In this document: positions 16,400-24,908 of the stretch, one piece after another
Layout: every line of letters begins with the position of its first letter
Numbering within the stretch: the first letter of the stretch is position 1
Source of the DNA: an uncultured Erythrobacter sp.
GTDB taxonomy: Bacteria > Pseudomonadota > Alphaproteobacteria > Sphingomonadales > Sphingomonadaceae
NCBI GenBank assembly: GCA_947503275.1
Contig: CANNCZ010000002.1
Location: 1,012,733 to 1,076,732 of the forward strand
Direction of reading: 5' to 3'
DNA: 64,000 bases
The notes under the pieces: generated by a model
Told to the model about the DNA's origin: nothing
Database searches by the model: none
Seen by the model: the letters and a program-made list of their open reading frames with translations, nothing else
Position numbers and translations under genes: made by a program

Positions 16400-17292
16400 T
16401 GACCGCAACACGGATAGACGGAAAGGCGTTCGCTGCTGGTTTGCGTGAACGTGTGGGCGCCAGTGCGGCTGAGTTTGCCAAATCCGCCGGGCGCAAGCCG
16501 GGGTTGGCCGTGGTGTTGGTGGGCGATGACCCGGCAAGCCAAGTCTATGTCGGCTCCAAAGGCAAAGCGACTTTGGCCGCGAATATGAACTCCTATGAGC
16601 ACCGTCTGCCTGACGATACGAGCGCGGCGGATTTGCTCGCAGTGGTTGAGCAACTCAACGCCGATGACGCGGTTGACGGTATTCTGGTGCAATTGCCGCT
16701 GCCCAAACATCTCGATGAACAATCAATCATTGCAGCGATTAGTCCCGATAAGGATGTCGATGGCTTTCACGTCATCAATGCGGGCCGGTTGAGTGTCGGA
16801 CAAGCGGGCTTTGTCCCGTGCACGCCGCTTGGCTGTATGATGCTTCTGACAGACCGTCTGGGCGACCTTTCGGGGCTGGAAGCAGTGGTCATTGGCCGGT
16901 CCAACATTGTCGGCAAACCGATGGCGCAATTGCTGGTCGATGCGAACGCCACCGTCACCGTCGCGCATAGCCGTACCGCCGACCTCAAATCGGTTGTTAA
17001 GCGCGCGGACATCGTGGTTGCGGCAGTTGGTCGTCCTCAGATGATTGGCAAGGACTGGCTGAAAGATGGCGCAACTGTGATCGATGTGGGTATCAACCGC
17101 CTTCCGCCTGAACCGGGTAAGGAAAAGGGCAAACTAGTCGGCGATGTCGCCTATGATGATGCCGCTGAGGTCGCTGGCGCAATTACGCCTGTGCCTGGCG
17201 GTGTTGGTCCAATGACTATCGCTGTGCTGCTGCGCAACACTTTAGTCGCTGCCTATCGCAATGCGGGCCTTACGGTGCCAGAGGCGCTATGA
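16399..17292 (+). CDS. folD: Methylenetetrahydrofolate dehydrogenase/cyclohydrolase
   Basis: 297-residue bifunctional enzyme that interconverts methylene-, methenyl- and formyl-tetrahydrofolate using NADP. Signatures: [11 protein letters not shown] (the K of the YxxxK-type motif), [19 protein letters not shown], the NADP loop [17 protein letters not shown] and the closing [19 protein letters not shown]. It overlaps yggT by one base and the next gene by 4 bases. Confidence 0.97.
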   Translation: MTATRIDGKAFAAGLRERVGASAAEFAKSAGRKPGLAVVLVGDDPASQVYVGSKGKATLAANMNSYEHRLPDDTSAADLLAVVEQLNADDAVDGILVQLPLPKHLDEQSIIAAISPDKDVDGFHVINAGRLSVGQAGFVPCTPLGCMMLLTDRLGDLSGLEAVVIGRSNIVGKPMAQLLVDANATVTVAHSRTADLKSVVKRADIVVAAVGRPQMIGKDWLKDGATVIDVGINRLPPEPGKEKGKLVGDVAYDDAAEVAGAITPVPGGVGPMTIAVLLRNTLVAAYRNAGLTVPEAL

Positions 17293-18056
17293 TCCGGGCA
17301 CGCTCCGCTGTCGCCATTATAGCGCTTTCAGCGACGCTCGCCGCTTGCTCCAGCGGCAGACCACGTGGTCCCAGCACCGCTGTGATCAATCGCGTACTTG
17401 CAACGGCCCCTGGCGCCGCTCAGCCCAGCACTATTGTGGCTGTCGAGGTTGCCTATGCCCGCGATGCAAGCGCGCGCGGGCAGTTCGTGGCGGGTGCAGA
17501 CTTTGCCGCACCGGGTGCTCTTATCCATGGGAGCGATGGTCCCGTCGTTTTCGCAACCATCGCCAGCGCCTTGCAAGCCAGCGATATCTCCAGCGAATGG
17601 GAACCCCGCGCGGTTGTGATGAGCTGTGACGGGGCACTCGCGCTGAGCCAAGGGCGCTTTGTCGACCAAGACGGCAAAGCCGGCAATTATGTGACCACAT
17701 GGGTCCGCCAAAGCGATAACAGCTACAAATGGAGCTATGACGTCGCAGGGCTCGATGACCCCCAGCCTCCGCCTCGTGCTCAGATCGAGGACGGCGATAT
17801 CGTTGTGACCTCCATCGATTCAATCGAAGGTTTGGTGGCAACATGCCCGCGGGCGGGTGAGAGCATCCCTGCACCGCCCGCGATCCCCATTGGTGAAGAA
17901 GGCGCAGCGGACGCGCAATTGTCGCGCGATGGGACTTTGCGTTGGCGCTGGGAACACCGCGCCGATGGCGTCAAATATGTCACGGCGGACTACTATTACC
18001 AAGGCGGCTGGGTTACTGCGATCGAAGAAAGCCTTGCATCGCCGCCAGAAGGGTGA
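17289..18056 (+). CDS. Hypothetical lipoprotein
   Basis: 255 residues. The signal peptide [20 protein letters not shown] has a clear lipobox with Cys20. The globular part contains [21 protein letters not shown], a DUF4440-like PGALIHG region and a C-terminal [24 protein letters not shown] infer an outer-membrane-anchored periplasmic protein of unknown function. The ATG overlaps the folD stop by 4 bases (ATGA), indicating coupling. Confidence 0.8.
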   Translation: MIRARSAVAIIALSATLAACSSGRPRGPSTAVINRVLATAPGAAQPSTIVAVEVAYARDASARGQFVAGADFAAPGALIHGSDGPVVFATIASALQASDISSEWEPRAVVMSCDGALALSQGRFVDQDGKAGNYVTTWVRQSDNSYKWSYDVAGLDDPQPPPRAQIEDGDIVVTSIDSIEGLVATCPRAGESIPAPPAIPIGEEGAADAQLSRDGTLRWRWEHRADGVKYVTADYYYQGGWVTAIEESLASPPEG

Positions 18057-18110
18057 TCAGGGGCGCGCCGATAGCGAATATGCGCGCAACCTTTGATAAT
18101 TTGAGCCCCT

Positions 18111-18764
18111 ATGCTGCCTGAACTGTTCATCTCCGCTTTTATCACACTGTTCGTGGTGATCGATCCGCCGGGCTGTGCGCCCATCTATGCCGGACTGACC
18201 AAAGGCGCATCCGCAGCGCAGGCGCGCAATATGGCCTTGCGCGCAACCGGGATTGCGGCGGTGATCTTGATGATCTTTGCCTTCTTTGGCGAAGACCTGC
18301 TGGGCGCGCTGCATATTGAGCTTGATAGTTTCCGCATCGCAGGCGGTTTGATGCTGTTTTACATCGCGTTTGAGATGGTGTTCGAAAAGCGCACGAAACG
18401 CCGCGAAGAGCGCGCTGACAAAGTCAGCGCCGATCCTGAGATTGAAGACGTGTCGGTCTTTCCGATGGCCATGCCGATGTTGGCGGGGCCGGGCGCGATT
18501 GCAGCGATCATGCTGTTGATGAATGAGGCGGATACTACGGCTGAGACGATTGAAGTGTTTGCCGCGTTGGGTCTGGTACTGGCCATCACCGCTGCTGCAC
18601 TGGTCGCGGCAGGTCCGCTCATCCGGCTGCTTGGAGACAAGGTCGAAGCGGTTATCACACGGCTGCTCGGCGTGTTGCTGGCCGCATTGGCTGCGCAGTA
18701 CGTAATAGACGGCCTGCGCGGTGCTTTTGCGGTAGCAACTATGCCCAGCGGAACCGTGGCCTAA
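18111..18764 (+). CDS. MarC family integral membrane protein
   Basis: 217 residues with about six transmembrane helices. The N-terminus LFISAFITLFVVIDPPGCAPIYAGLT and the middle FPMAMPMLAGPGAIAAIMLLM are MarC signatures. The function of the family is unknown despite the name. It follows the lipoprotein gene by 54 nt and is convergent with the MAPEG gene. Confidence 0.9.
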   Translation: MLPELFISAFITLFVVIDPPGCAPIYAGLTKGASAAQARNMALRATGIAAVILMIFAFFGEDLLGALHIELDSFRIAGGLMLFYIAFEMVFEKRTKRREERADKVSADPEIEDVSVFPMAMPMLAGPGAIAAIMLLMNEADTTAETIEVFAALGLVLAITAAALVAAGPLIRLLGDKVEAVITRLLGVLLAALAAQYVIDGLRGAFAVATMPSGTVA

Positions 18765-18767
18765 CCA

Positions 18768-19193
18768 CTAGGCAAGGTTGGAGCCGATCCCGTAAGCAAG
18801 GGCTGCTGCAACGCCCAAAGTGCCGAACGCCCCCATTGCTCGCATGCCAGCAAAGGCTTTGCGTGCTCCGGTGAGATCTTCGCCATGCGATCCTGCGAGC
18901 GAAGAGAAGCCCGCGGCATGAAGGATACGGGCCACTGCAAAGATGATGCAGACTGCGGCTACATAGGTTGTCTGCCCGACAATCATCTCAAACAGGGCTA
19001 TGACCACAAGAAACAACCCGGCATTCTCCGCCAGATTGCCGTGGCGGCGCACCTTGCGCTCCAGATCGCGATCATCGCCATTGCCGATGAATTGACCCTT
19101 TGAACGATGCAAGCCGACTGTCAGCATCAAAGCGACCTGCAAAACAATCAGAAATGCGCCTAGTCCGGCCGAGTAGAGGGGGAGATTGATCAT
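18768..19193 (-). CDS. MAPEG family membrane protein
   Basis: 141 residues, four transmembrane helices, with the MAPEG (membrane-associated eicosanoid/glutathione metabolism) pattern: RSKGQFIGNGDDRDLERKVRRHGNLAENAGLFLVVIALFE, then ARILHAAGF. Bacterial members are glutathione-transferase-like or of unknown role. Its ATG overlaps the stop of the upstream tetR by 4 bases, so the TetR protein probably controls this operon. Confidence 0.88.
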   Translation of the reverse strand: MINLPLYSAGLGAFLIVLQVALMLTVGLHRSKGQFIGNGDDRDLERKVRRHGNLAENAGLFLVVIALFEMIVGQTTYVAAVCIIFAVARILHAAGFSSLAGSHGEDLTGARKAFAGMRAMGAFGTLGVAAALAYGIGSNLA

Positions 19194-19864
19194 GCGGCTT
19201 GCTCCGTTGAGAGAATGGGGGTTTGAGGGAATCCGATAAGCGCAAGCGAAGCTTCGCCAGCATCGAGCATGCGCTGGGGCTCAGCAGAAATGCGCGCTGA
19301 GGCAAAAGCACCATGCAGCAATTGAGTGAGTGTTCGACCAAGCGGCGCGGGATTGGCACTTACGCCGCGAACTGCATTGGCATCACGCACGATCTCGATC
19401 ATTTTCGCTTCGATCTGGCTGAAAATTCGCTGCGCTTCAGCCCGCAATGCAGGGAACTCCTGCCCTAGCTCAAGTGAAAGGCCGACGATCGGACACCCGT
19501 AAACGTCGCCTTCGCGCTGGCTGGTTTCGAAGTGGACGCAATGGGCCTTGCGGTAAATCGCGGCGAGGCGGTCTTGCGGCGCAGTGTGATCAACAAAGCT
19601 TGAGTCAAAGACCATCTTAATCGACGCCGCACCATTGTAGCGCATGACGGCTAAAGCGAGGTCATTCTTGTCGGCAAAATAGCGGTAGACGGTCGCTTTG
19701 TTGACGTTGGCAGCATTGGCAATCTGATCGACTGACACACCGTGAAAACTGCGCCGCCAGAACAGACCAGCGGCCGTGGCTATGATGTGCGCGCGGGTGC
19801 GTTCACCCTTGGTGGCAGGGACTGTGAGCTTCATAAGTAACCGTCTAGTTGCTTTTTGCACCAT
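19190..19864 (-). CDS. TetR family transcriptional regulator
   Basis: 224 residues. The DNA-binding domain spans residues about 20-70: RTRAHIIATAAGLFWRRSFHGVSVDQIANAANVNKATVYRYFADKNDLA. The C-terminal ligand-binding part contains YGCPIVGLSLELGQEFPALRAEA. The ATG at 19864 is favoured over an internal Met at 19834 because AGGAGGAG lies 6 nt upstream. A palindrome at 19880-19896 just beyond the ribosome-binding site is a plausible autoregulatory operator. Confidence 0.9.
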   Translation of the reverse strand: MVQKATRRLLMKLTVPATKGERTRAHIIATAAGLFWRRSFHGVSVDQIANAANVNKATVYRYFADKNDLALAVMRYNGAASIKMVFDSSFVDHTAPQDRLAAIYRKAHCVHFETSQREGDVYGCPIVGLSLELGQEFPALRAEAQRIFSQIEAKMIEIVRDANAVRGVSANPAPLGRTLTQLLHGAFASARISAEPQRMLDAGEASLALIGFPQTPILSTEQAA

Positions 19865-19879
19865 GACCTACTCCTCCTA

Positions 19880-19896
19880 TGCGACAGAAAGTCGCA
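19880..19896. promoter_or_regulatory. Possible TetR operator
   Basis: TGCGAC-N5-GTCGCA, a perfect 6-bp inverted repeat 10-15 nt upstream of the tetR ribosome-binding site and between the divergent tetR and serine hydrolase genes. Position and symmetry suit an autoregulatory operator; nothing proves it. Confidence 0.35.
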
Positions 19897-20037
19897 ATGC
19901 GGGAGAAGTCCGACCTTTGGTATTGGCTGCACGACACGTGATTCAGCGGATCAGCGGCGTAGTCTTCGCTGAAGAATTCTAGTCAGGTTCATATGGCGTG
20001 TATCAAGCCTCTCGTCTGAACAGCGAGGAGGGCTGCG

Positions 20038-21087
20038 ATGCTTGGCGGATATTGGAAAAGTGCGGGATTGGTTGTCACCTGTCTCGCAATGGGTTTTTGC
20101 TTCCCCGCAACCGCTCAGCCGATACCAGATCTCAGCCTCGATCAGCTGGAGCAACAGTTGCTGTCTGGCGATTACGGCAAAATTCGTGCTGTAGCCGTCG
20201 AACAAGGTGGCGAGATCGTTTACCGCAAACGCTTTGGCGAAGGTGATTTGGGCGATCGGGTGGACATCCGATCAGCTGGAAAATCTATCACCGCGCTTGC
20301 TGTCGGGGCGGCGATTGCAGATGGCATGTTGCCCGGCACCGATGTGAAGGTTTGGCCGTATTTGAGTTCGCCGCGCGGTGCTCCCTTCAATGAGATTACC
20401 GTCCGTGACCTGCTCACCATGTCCTCTGCTCTCGATTGCAACGATTGGGACCGGCGTTCACCCGGACAGGAAGAGCGGATGTATCGCCGCCGCGAATGGC
20501 GAGAGTTTGCGCTCGCTATCCCTGCCAGAGAATTTGCACTAGATGATCGCGGAATTGGCCCATTTTCCTACTGCACCGCCGGCGTCTTCCTTCTCGGTCA
20601 GGTCGTTGAAAAGGCGACGGGTGAGCGCTTCGACCGCTATGTTCAGCGCCGATTGTTCGATCCGCTTGGGATTGACGGGGCCGATTGGCGCAGATCACGC
20701 AGCGGAGAGATTCAATCGGGAGGTCAGCTGACGATTTCCGATGAAGCGCTGTTGCGGCTGGGGCGCATGGTGCTGAATCGAGGTGTTTGGGAAGGTCAGC
20801 GGGTGTTGCCCGAAGACTGGCTGCGATCCGCTCTGACCCCAACCCATTCAATGAGTGATCATGTGCATTACGGCTATCTCTGGTGGGCGACACCGATCCG
20901 TTCTTCGCGCGGCTATGAGGGTGCCGTTATGATGAAGGGCAATGGGGGCAATATTGTCGCCCTTGTCCCCAGTCTCGACGCTGTGCTCGTGGTGCAGTCG
21001 GAGAACTACAATCGACGCCAAGCAGAGCGGAACAGCTTCATTGTCCTCACAACAATGCTCAGAAGTTTGCCAATCCCTCCGGAATGA
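20038..21087 (+). CDS. Beta-lactamase-family serine hydrolase
   Basis: 349 residues with a signal peptide (cleavage after PATAQ). It belongs to the class C beta-lactamase/esterase/DD-peptidase family. The nucleophile motif SxxK is S79-A-G-K82. The second motif, usually YxN, reads YCT in PFSYCTAGVFLLGQVVE, so the Asn is replaced. YLWWATPIR precedes the C-terminal strand, where a HxG/KTG-like motif is not clear. It is periplasmic, probably an esterase or peptidase rather than a true lactamase. GGAGG lies 7 nt before the ATG. Confidence 0.85.
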   Translation: MLGGYWKSAGLVVTCLAMGFCFPATAQPIPDLSLDQLEQQLLSGDYGKIRAVAVEQGGEIVYRKRFGEGDLGDRVDIRSAGKSITALAVGAAIADGMLPGTDVKVWPYLSSPRGAPFNEITVRDLLTMSSALDCNDWDRRSPGQEERMYRRREWREFALAIPAREFALDDRGIGPFSYCTAGVFLLGQVVEKATGERFDRYVQRRLFDPLGIDGADWRRSRSGEIQSGGQLTISDEALLRLGRMVLNRGVWEGQRVLPEDWLRSALTPTHSMSDHVHYGYLWWATPIRSSRGYEGAVMMKGNGGNIVALVPSLDAVLVVQSENYNRRQAERNSFIVLTTMLRSLPIPPE

Positions 21088-21096
21088 ATTGCACGA

Positions 21097-21708
21097 TTAT
21101 TGAAACGTCGTGATTTCCTCGCCGCTATCATCGCGACCAAAGAACTGCATCAATTGCACCAACAGCTCACACCGTGCCGATAGCGAGGATGCCTCAAGCA
21201 ACGCCTGTTTTGAGGCTCCATCAAATGGTGCGATCTGAGATACGCCATTGATCAACGATTGATCATCAAGCCGCTCGACCGAATCCCAATCGACGCTGTA
21301 TCCTTGTGCATCGGCAAATTCGCGCGCCTCGCGCTCAAACCCGCCGCGTTGTGCGTGGCTCAGGACCTCGTCTGTGTCGTCCTCGATAAGCTCACCCTCA
21401 ACCTGACGAAAGGCGGTGTTGGCGTCGAGTTCGCGCAGCATTTTAAATCGTGCTTCACCTTCGAGGATGAGGTTGTACCGGCCATCATCCATGGCCTCAA
21501 TCTCGCCGATCCGCCCGACACATCCGATGGTGTAGAGCGGTGACCCTTCGACCGGGCGCTGCGGTTGGATTAAGGCGATCTTGCGATCCCGCACCAGCGC
21601 ATCACCCACCAAAGCGCGATAGCGGGGCTCGAATATATGCAGCGGCAATTGCAGGCCCGGAAACAGGACTGCGCCGGGAAGCGGAAAGATCGATAGACGT
21701 GTGGGCAT
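21097..21708 (-). CDS. LON substrate-binding domain protein
   Basis: 203 residues consisting of the Lon N-terminal (substrate-recognition) domain alone, without ATPase or protease: LSIFPLPGAVLFPGLQLPLHIFEPRYRALVGDAL at the start and RFKMLREL in the middle. Stand-alone proteins of this type are common in alphaproteobacteria next to the thioredoxin-like cnoX gene, as here (10 nt downstream of it). The frame is open to 21984, but that part is the shadow of cnoX, so the start is the ATG at 21708. Confidence 0.9.
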   Translation of the reverse strand: MPTRLSIFPLPGAVLFPGLQLPLHIFEPRYRALVGDALVRDRKIALIQPQRPVEGSPLYTIGCVGRIGEIEAMDDGRYNLILEGEARFKMLRELDANTAFRQVEGELIEDDTDEVLSHAQRGGFEREAREFADAQGYSVDWDSVERLDDQSLINGVSQIAPFDGASKQALLEASSLSARCELLVQLMQFFGRDDSGEEITTFQ

Positions 21709-21718
21709 TGTGTGCTGC

Positions 21719-22654
21719 TTACCCGAACAGGATCTTGGAAAGGCGGCGACGGGTGGCCACCACCCACTCGTCTTCAAGCCCGATTGCCTCAAAGATTTGC
21801 AACAGCTTTGCGCGCGCTGCGCCCTCATTCCATTCGCGATCCGCAGCCACCATTGCCAGCAACGTGTCCGCCGCATCGTCCCGCGAACCGGCGGCAAAGG
21901 CTGCCTCTGCATAGGCAAGCTGTGCGTCCATGTCTTCGCGGTTGGCCTCCGCGGCAGAGCGAAGCCCGGCAAGCTCACCATCATCGACCCGTGTGCCTGC
22001 TAGCTCCAACGCGCTTTTCGCAGCCGCGATGGCTGGATCGGCGGAAAGTTTCAGGTCCTCCTCAATCGCGCTCAACACTTGGCGCGCTTCGTCCACTTGG
22101 CCAAGCGCAATGAGAGAGCGCACCAGACCTGCATGGGCGGGCGCGTTGTCAGCCGCAAATTCGGTGACCTGCGCAAAGATGCCCGCTGCGCGCGCGGCGT
22201 CCCCTTCGGTAAGCGCCTGTTCGCCCATAGTGACGAACTGTTCAATTTCCTCAGCCGATGGGCCTTGCGGAGCTGCACCAGCATCGCCTGCCGTCACCGG
22301 CAGTTTTTCAAGCAATTGATCAATTGCCTGCCGCAGCTGTGTCTCGCTGCGTGCACTGGTGAGGTCAGCAACTGGCTGCCCCTGAAACATCGCATAGACG
22401 GTCGGGATTGATTGAACCTGAAACTGGCCTGCGATGAATTTGTCTTCATCGACATTGATCTTGGCGAGGATCACGCCTTTGTCGGCATATTCCGCCGCAA
22501 TCTTCTCCAGCGTCGGCGTCAAAGCTTTACAGGGTCCGCACCATTCCGCCCAGAAGTCGAGGATGACGAGCTTTGTCTGAGACGGATCGACCACTTCGGC
22601 GCGGAATTTCTCAACCGCTTTTTGCTCTTCGATGTTAAGACCCATGCTGGCCAA
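21719..22654 (-). CDS. cnoX: Thioredoxin-like co-chaperone (YbbN/CnoX family)
   Basis: 311 residues. Residues about 15-115 are a thioredoxin fold with the active-site motif WCGPC. Residues about 150-311 are TPR-like helical repeats (TPR_20 type). CnoX/YbbN proteins hold unfolded or oxidised clients and pass them to chaperones. Members with CGPC, as here, can keep redox activity, unlike E. coli CnoX. The start is probably the TTG at 22654, which has GGAG 7 nt upstream; the ATG at 22645 would be 16 nt away. The LON-domain gene follows in the same operon. Confidence 0.9.
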   Translation of the reverse strand: MASMGLNIEEQKAVEKFRAEVVDPSQTKLVILDFWAEWCGPCKALTPTLEKIAAEYADKGVILAKINVDEDKFIAGQFQVQSIPTVYAMFQGQPVADLTSARSETQLRQAIDQLLEKLPVTAGDAGAAPQGPSAEEIEQFVTMGEQALTEGDAARAAGIFAQVTEFAADNAPAHAGLVRSLIALGQVDEARQVLSAIEEDLKLSADPAIAAAKSALELAGTRVDDGELAGLRSAAEANREDMDAQLAYAEAAFAAGSRDDAADTLLAMVAADREWNEGAARAKLLQIFEAIGLEDEWVVATRRRLSKILFG

Positions 22655-22876
22655 GGTCGCGCTCCTATTTCTGATCTTCGCTAATTTGTCTGAGGCCCTA
22701 TGTGGGGCGTTTCGCGGCCTTTTGAACCTTGGCGTGGCCGCTGGCTAGTCGCCACAGGCGGTTCAGAGCAAATTTGATCCAATTTTACGCTTGCAGGGTT
22801 TAACACCCCCTGTTACTTGCGCCGCCTCCCCGGCACAGAGGCGCTGTTTTCAGCAATCTGTGCGAGACGTCAGTGA

Positions 22877-22951
22877 GCGGGCGTAGCTCAGGGGTAGAGC
22901 ACAACCTTGCCAAGGTTGGGGTCGGGCGTTCGAATCGCCTCGCCCGCTCCA
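22877..22951 (+). tRNA. tRNA-Gly(GCC)
   Basis: A complete cloverleaf with encoded CCA: acceptor GCGGGCG (22877-22883) with CGCCCGC (22941-22947), D arm GCTC/GAGC, anticodon stem CAACC/GGTTG around the loop TTGCCAA (anticodon GCC), T loop TTCGAAT. Its 3' part, from the anticodon stem onward, is the left attachment site of the island and remains intact after integration. Confidence 0.97.
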
Positions 22952-22953
22952 TT
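22905..22953 (+). repeat. Attachment site, left copy (attL)
   Basis: 49 bp from the anticodon stem of tRNA-Gly through its CCA plus two bases; identical to 60061-60109. Similarity breaks at A/C before the first base and at T/A after the last. Confidence 0.9.
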
Positions 22954-22985
22954 TTTTCAATGACTTACTGCGAAGTCGAGTCGTT

Positions 22986-23006
22986 TCCATGAAAAAAACA
23001 TGAAAA
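22986..23006. repeat. 21-bp direct repeat inside the left island end
   Basis: A 21-bp A-rich sequence containing CATGAAAAAAACATG, repeated exactly at 59955-59975. It starts 33 bp inside the left att copy. Possible recombinase arm-type binding site. Confidence 0.7.
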
Positions 23007-23031
23007 ACGCGTTGTGGGAATCAACTGAATT

Positions 23032-24132
23032 TTAACTGAAGGTTCCGCCGCGTTGGCGCACGAATTCCGCGAATATCGCGGCCAACCGCTCAGGGTCTTC
23101 ATCAGCTCGCTCCAGTCCAAGCCCCCGGATTAGCTCCGCTTGCCGGTCGGCTGGCACCGCTCCGTAACTTGTCAGAGTGGTAAGCACTCGCTCATGGCCG
23201 ATATTCTGCGACCATGCCTTGAACTCTTCGGGCGTTGTGCAGATGCGCTCGCCTAGTCGCACAAGTACGTCGCGGAAACAGTGCGGGTTGAAATAGGGTA
23301 GGCCAGCCGCATGGAAGACGTCCTTGTAAATATTACGGACCGCCCCAGTGTTGCTCCAATGCTCGCGCGCTAGCCCCATCGCCTGAAAGCCACCGCACTC
23401 TCCCAGTCCTACCTGTGTCTTAGGAAACAGCGGATCATCATCGGACCAGAGCAGCTGCTTACGAAGGTGTTCGCACCAATCGGTCACGATCTCCAATGCA
23501 TCGCCACCGACTGGGCAAAAATAGGTTGTGAACGTCTTGCTGTTTTTAGACCGTACGTCGCGCGCATCGTGAAACACGCAAGCTTGTTCAAGGTCGACAT
23601 GCTTTAGCTTGAAGCTTGCCAAAGCCGCCGCCCGCGCTCCGGTCAGCAATGCGAACGCGATCAGCGCACGGTTGCGCTTCTCGATGTCAGTATTGGAAGG
23701 CATGGTGGCGAGGACGTGTTGTACCTGATCAAGTGTCGGTATTCGCTTGGGTAAGCTGGCCTTCGCAATCCGCACATCTTTCTCGCTAAGGTTGAAGTAG
23801 TCTGCGTCCGCATAGGCAATGCGGCTCTTGTAGCCTGACTGACCCGCCAACCAAATGAAGAACGCTCGGAGGGCAGACAGGGTCGTGTGAACGGTTGCGC
23901 GCGCGAGAGGCTTGCCAGTGCGAGTGTTCTTCTCGTTGTCGAGCTTGCGCTTGAAAGCCTTGGCTTGCTCGCGATGAAACTTCTTAAAGTCCTTATGGCC
24001 CGTCGACTCCTCGAAACGAGCAATGGCCTTTGCCACCTGATCGATTGATGCATCGTCCCGGCGCATTGCCTCCTTCAGGTAGTCGAAGTATTCTCGCTTG
24101 ACCCGGGTGTTTGCTGCGTTGTGTTTTGCCAT
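23032..24132 (-). CDS. Tyrosine-family site-specific integrase
   Basis: 366 residues. The N-terminal core-binding domain is about 10-105 (VKREYFDYLKEAMRRDDASIDQ). The catalytic domain holds Arg167 (LLTGARAAAL), the H-x-x-R pair His284/Arg287 (PHCFRDVL), His313 (IGHERVL) and the nucleophile Tyr323 (LTSYGAV). It lies 78 nt from the tRNA-Gly att copy and reads toward it, so it is the probable integrase of the island. The HTH gene upstream is only 3 nt away, suggesting an int-xis operon. Confidence 0.92.
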   Translation of the reverse strand: MAKHNAANTRVKREYFDYLKEAMRRDDASIDQVAKAIARFEESTGHKDFKKFHREQAKAFKRKLDNEKNTRTGKPLARATVHTTLSALRAFFIWLAGQSGYKSRIAYADADYFNLSEKDVRIAKASLPKRIPTLDQVQHVLATMPSNTDIEKRNRALIAFALLTGARAAALASFKLKHVDLEQACVFHDARDVRSKNSKTFTTYFCPVGGDALEIVTDWCEHLRKQLLWSDDDPLFPKTQVGLGECGGFQAMGLAREHWSNTGAVRNIYKDVFHAAGLPYFNPHCFRDVLVRLGERICTTPEEFKAWSQNIGHERVLTTLTSYGAVPADRQAELIRGLGLERADEDPERLAAIFAEFVRQRGGTFS

Positions 24133-24135
24133 GCC

Positions 24136-24615
24136 CTAGGCTCCTTTCGATTTGTCACAGTTTGGGGAGGGATGCGTCCGCGCACCTATGCTTGAAAGAG
24201 CCTGCGTGCGGTGGACGTCCATTCCGGGCATTTTGAGGGCGATGTCGGCTTCTCGCGCTCGCCTGTGCATCATCGTGCCACAGGTCTCGCAAAGGGCTTT
24301 GAGGTTGCCCGTCGTTGGGGTCATTGCAACGTACTCAACCATACCCTCAGCAGGGGCCTTCGGGGCACGGCACTTGAGGCAATACATCTGGCCCGATTCG
24401 CACGGGCGCTTAGAAGCTTTGCGTTGTTTACTCCACCATTTCTGAAATACGCTGCCAAGGATCAAGGTCGGACGAGAATCGTCTACGGTAGGCAAGCCGG
24501 CCTTAATCCAGCCGCGCACGGTATTTTTGTGAACGCCCGTGAGCTCAGCCAGTTCGCCCACCTCATAGGAACGGTGGAGCTTGGCGCGACGCGGATTGAT
24601 CCGCTTCATCGCCAT
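24136..24615 (-). CDS. HTH protein with Cys4 motif, probable excisionase/regulator
   Basis: 159 residues. Residues about 15-55 form a MerR-like helix-turn-helix (YEVGELAELTGVHKNTVRGWIKAGLP). Residues about 75-120 hold two cysteine pairs, CLKC and CETC, and MMHRRAREADIALKMPGMDV, which look like a zinc-binding knuckle. It lies between the small AlpA-like gene and the integrase gene in one operon. A role as recombination directionality factor or repressor is inferred from position. Confidence 0.7.
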   Translation of the reverse strand: MAMKRINPRRAKLHRSYEVGELAELTGVHKNTVRGWIKAGLPTVDDSRPTLILGSVFQKWWSKQRKASKRPCESGQMYCLKCRAPKAPAEGMVEYVAMTPTTGNLKALCETCGTMMHRRAREADIALKMPGMDVHRTQALSSIGARTHPSPNCDKSKGA

Positions 24616-24620
24616 TCCCT

Positions 24621-24788
24621 TTAGTCCTGCTCGCCCACAAGGCGGCGGATCGAAGCGACGGTAACGAGGCGGCGGCGGCCCATCTTGCGGGTTTCGAGCT
24701 TGCCCTCATTGATCAAGGCATAGACCGACGTGCGGCCAAGGTTCAGCGTGTTCGCAGTTTCGATGATTGAGACGAGCAGAGGTTCCAT
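24621..24788 (-). CDS. Small AlpA/excisionase-like HTH protein
   Basis: A 55-residue ORF: begins MEPLLVSIIETANTLNLGR, then TSVYALINEGKLETRKMGRR and a short basic end. This is the helix-turn-helix 17 (excisionase/AlpA) pattern with the family signature of a recognition helix followed by INEGKLxxxKxGRR. AAGGA lies 8 nt before the ATG. It ends 5 nt before the next gene and heads the xis-int operon. It is short enough to be missed by many gene finders. Confidence 0.8.
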   Translation of the reverse strand: MEPLLVSIIETANTLNLGRTSVYALINEGKLETRKMGRRRLVTVASIRRLVGEQD

Positions 24789-24908
24789 CGAGATATTCCT
24801 TGCATGGTGCCGACGAATGCCAGCGGACGCAGGGAAGCATCGGGAAAGGTGTCGGGATTGTCGGACGAAAAGGATGAAATACGGATGATAAAGGCAAATC
24901 AGGCTATT

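Noticed and set aside
21709..21984. Upstream extension of the LON-domain gene
   Set aside because: The 92 additional residues are the shadow of cnoX and unlike any LON protein; the ATG at 21708 fits the family start.
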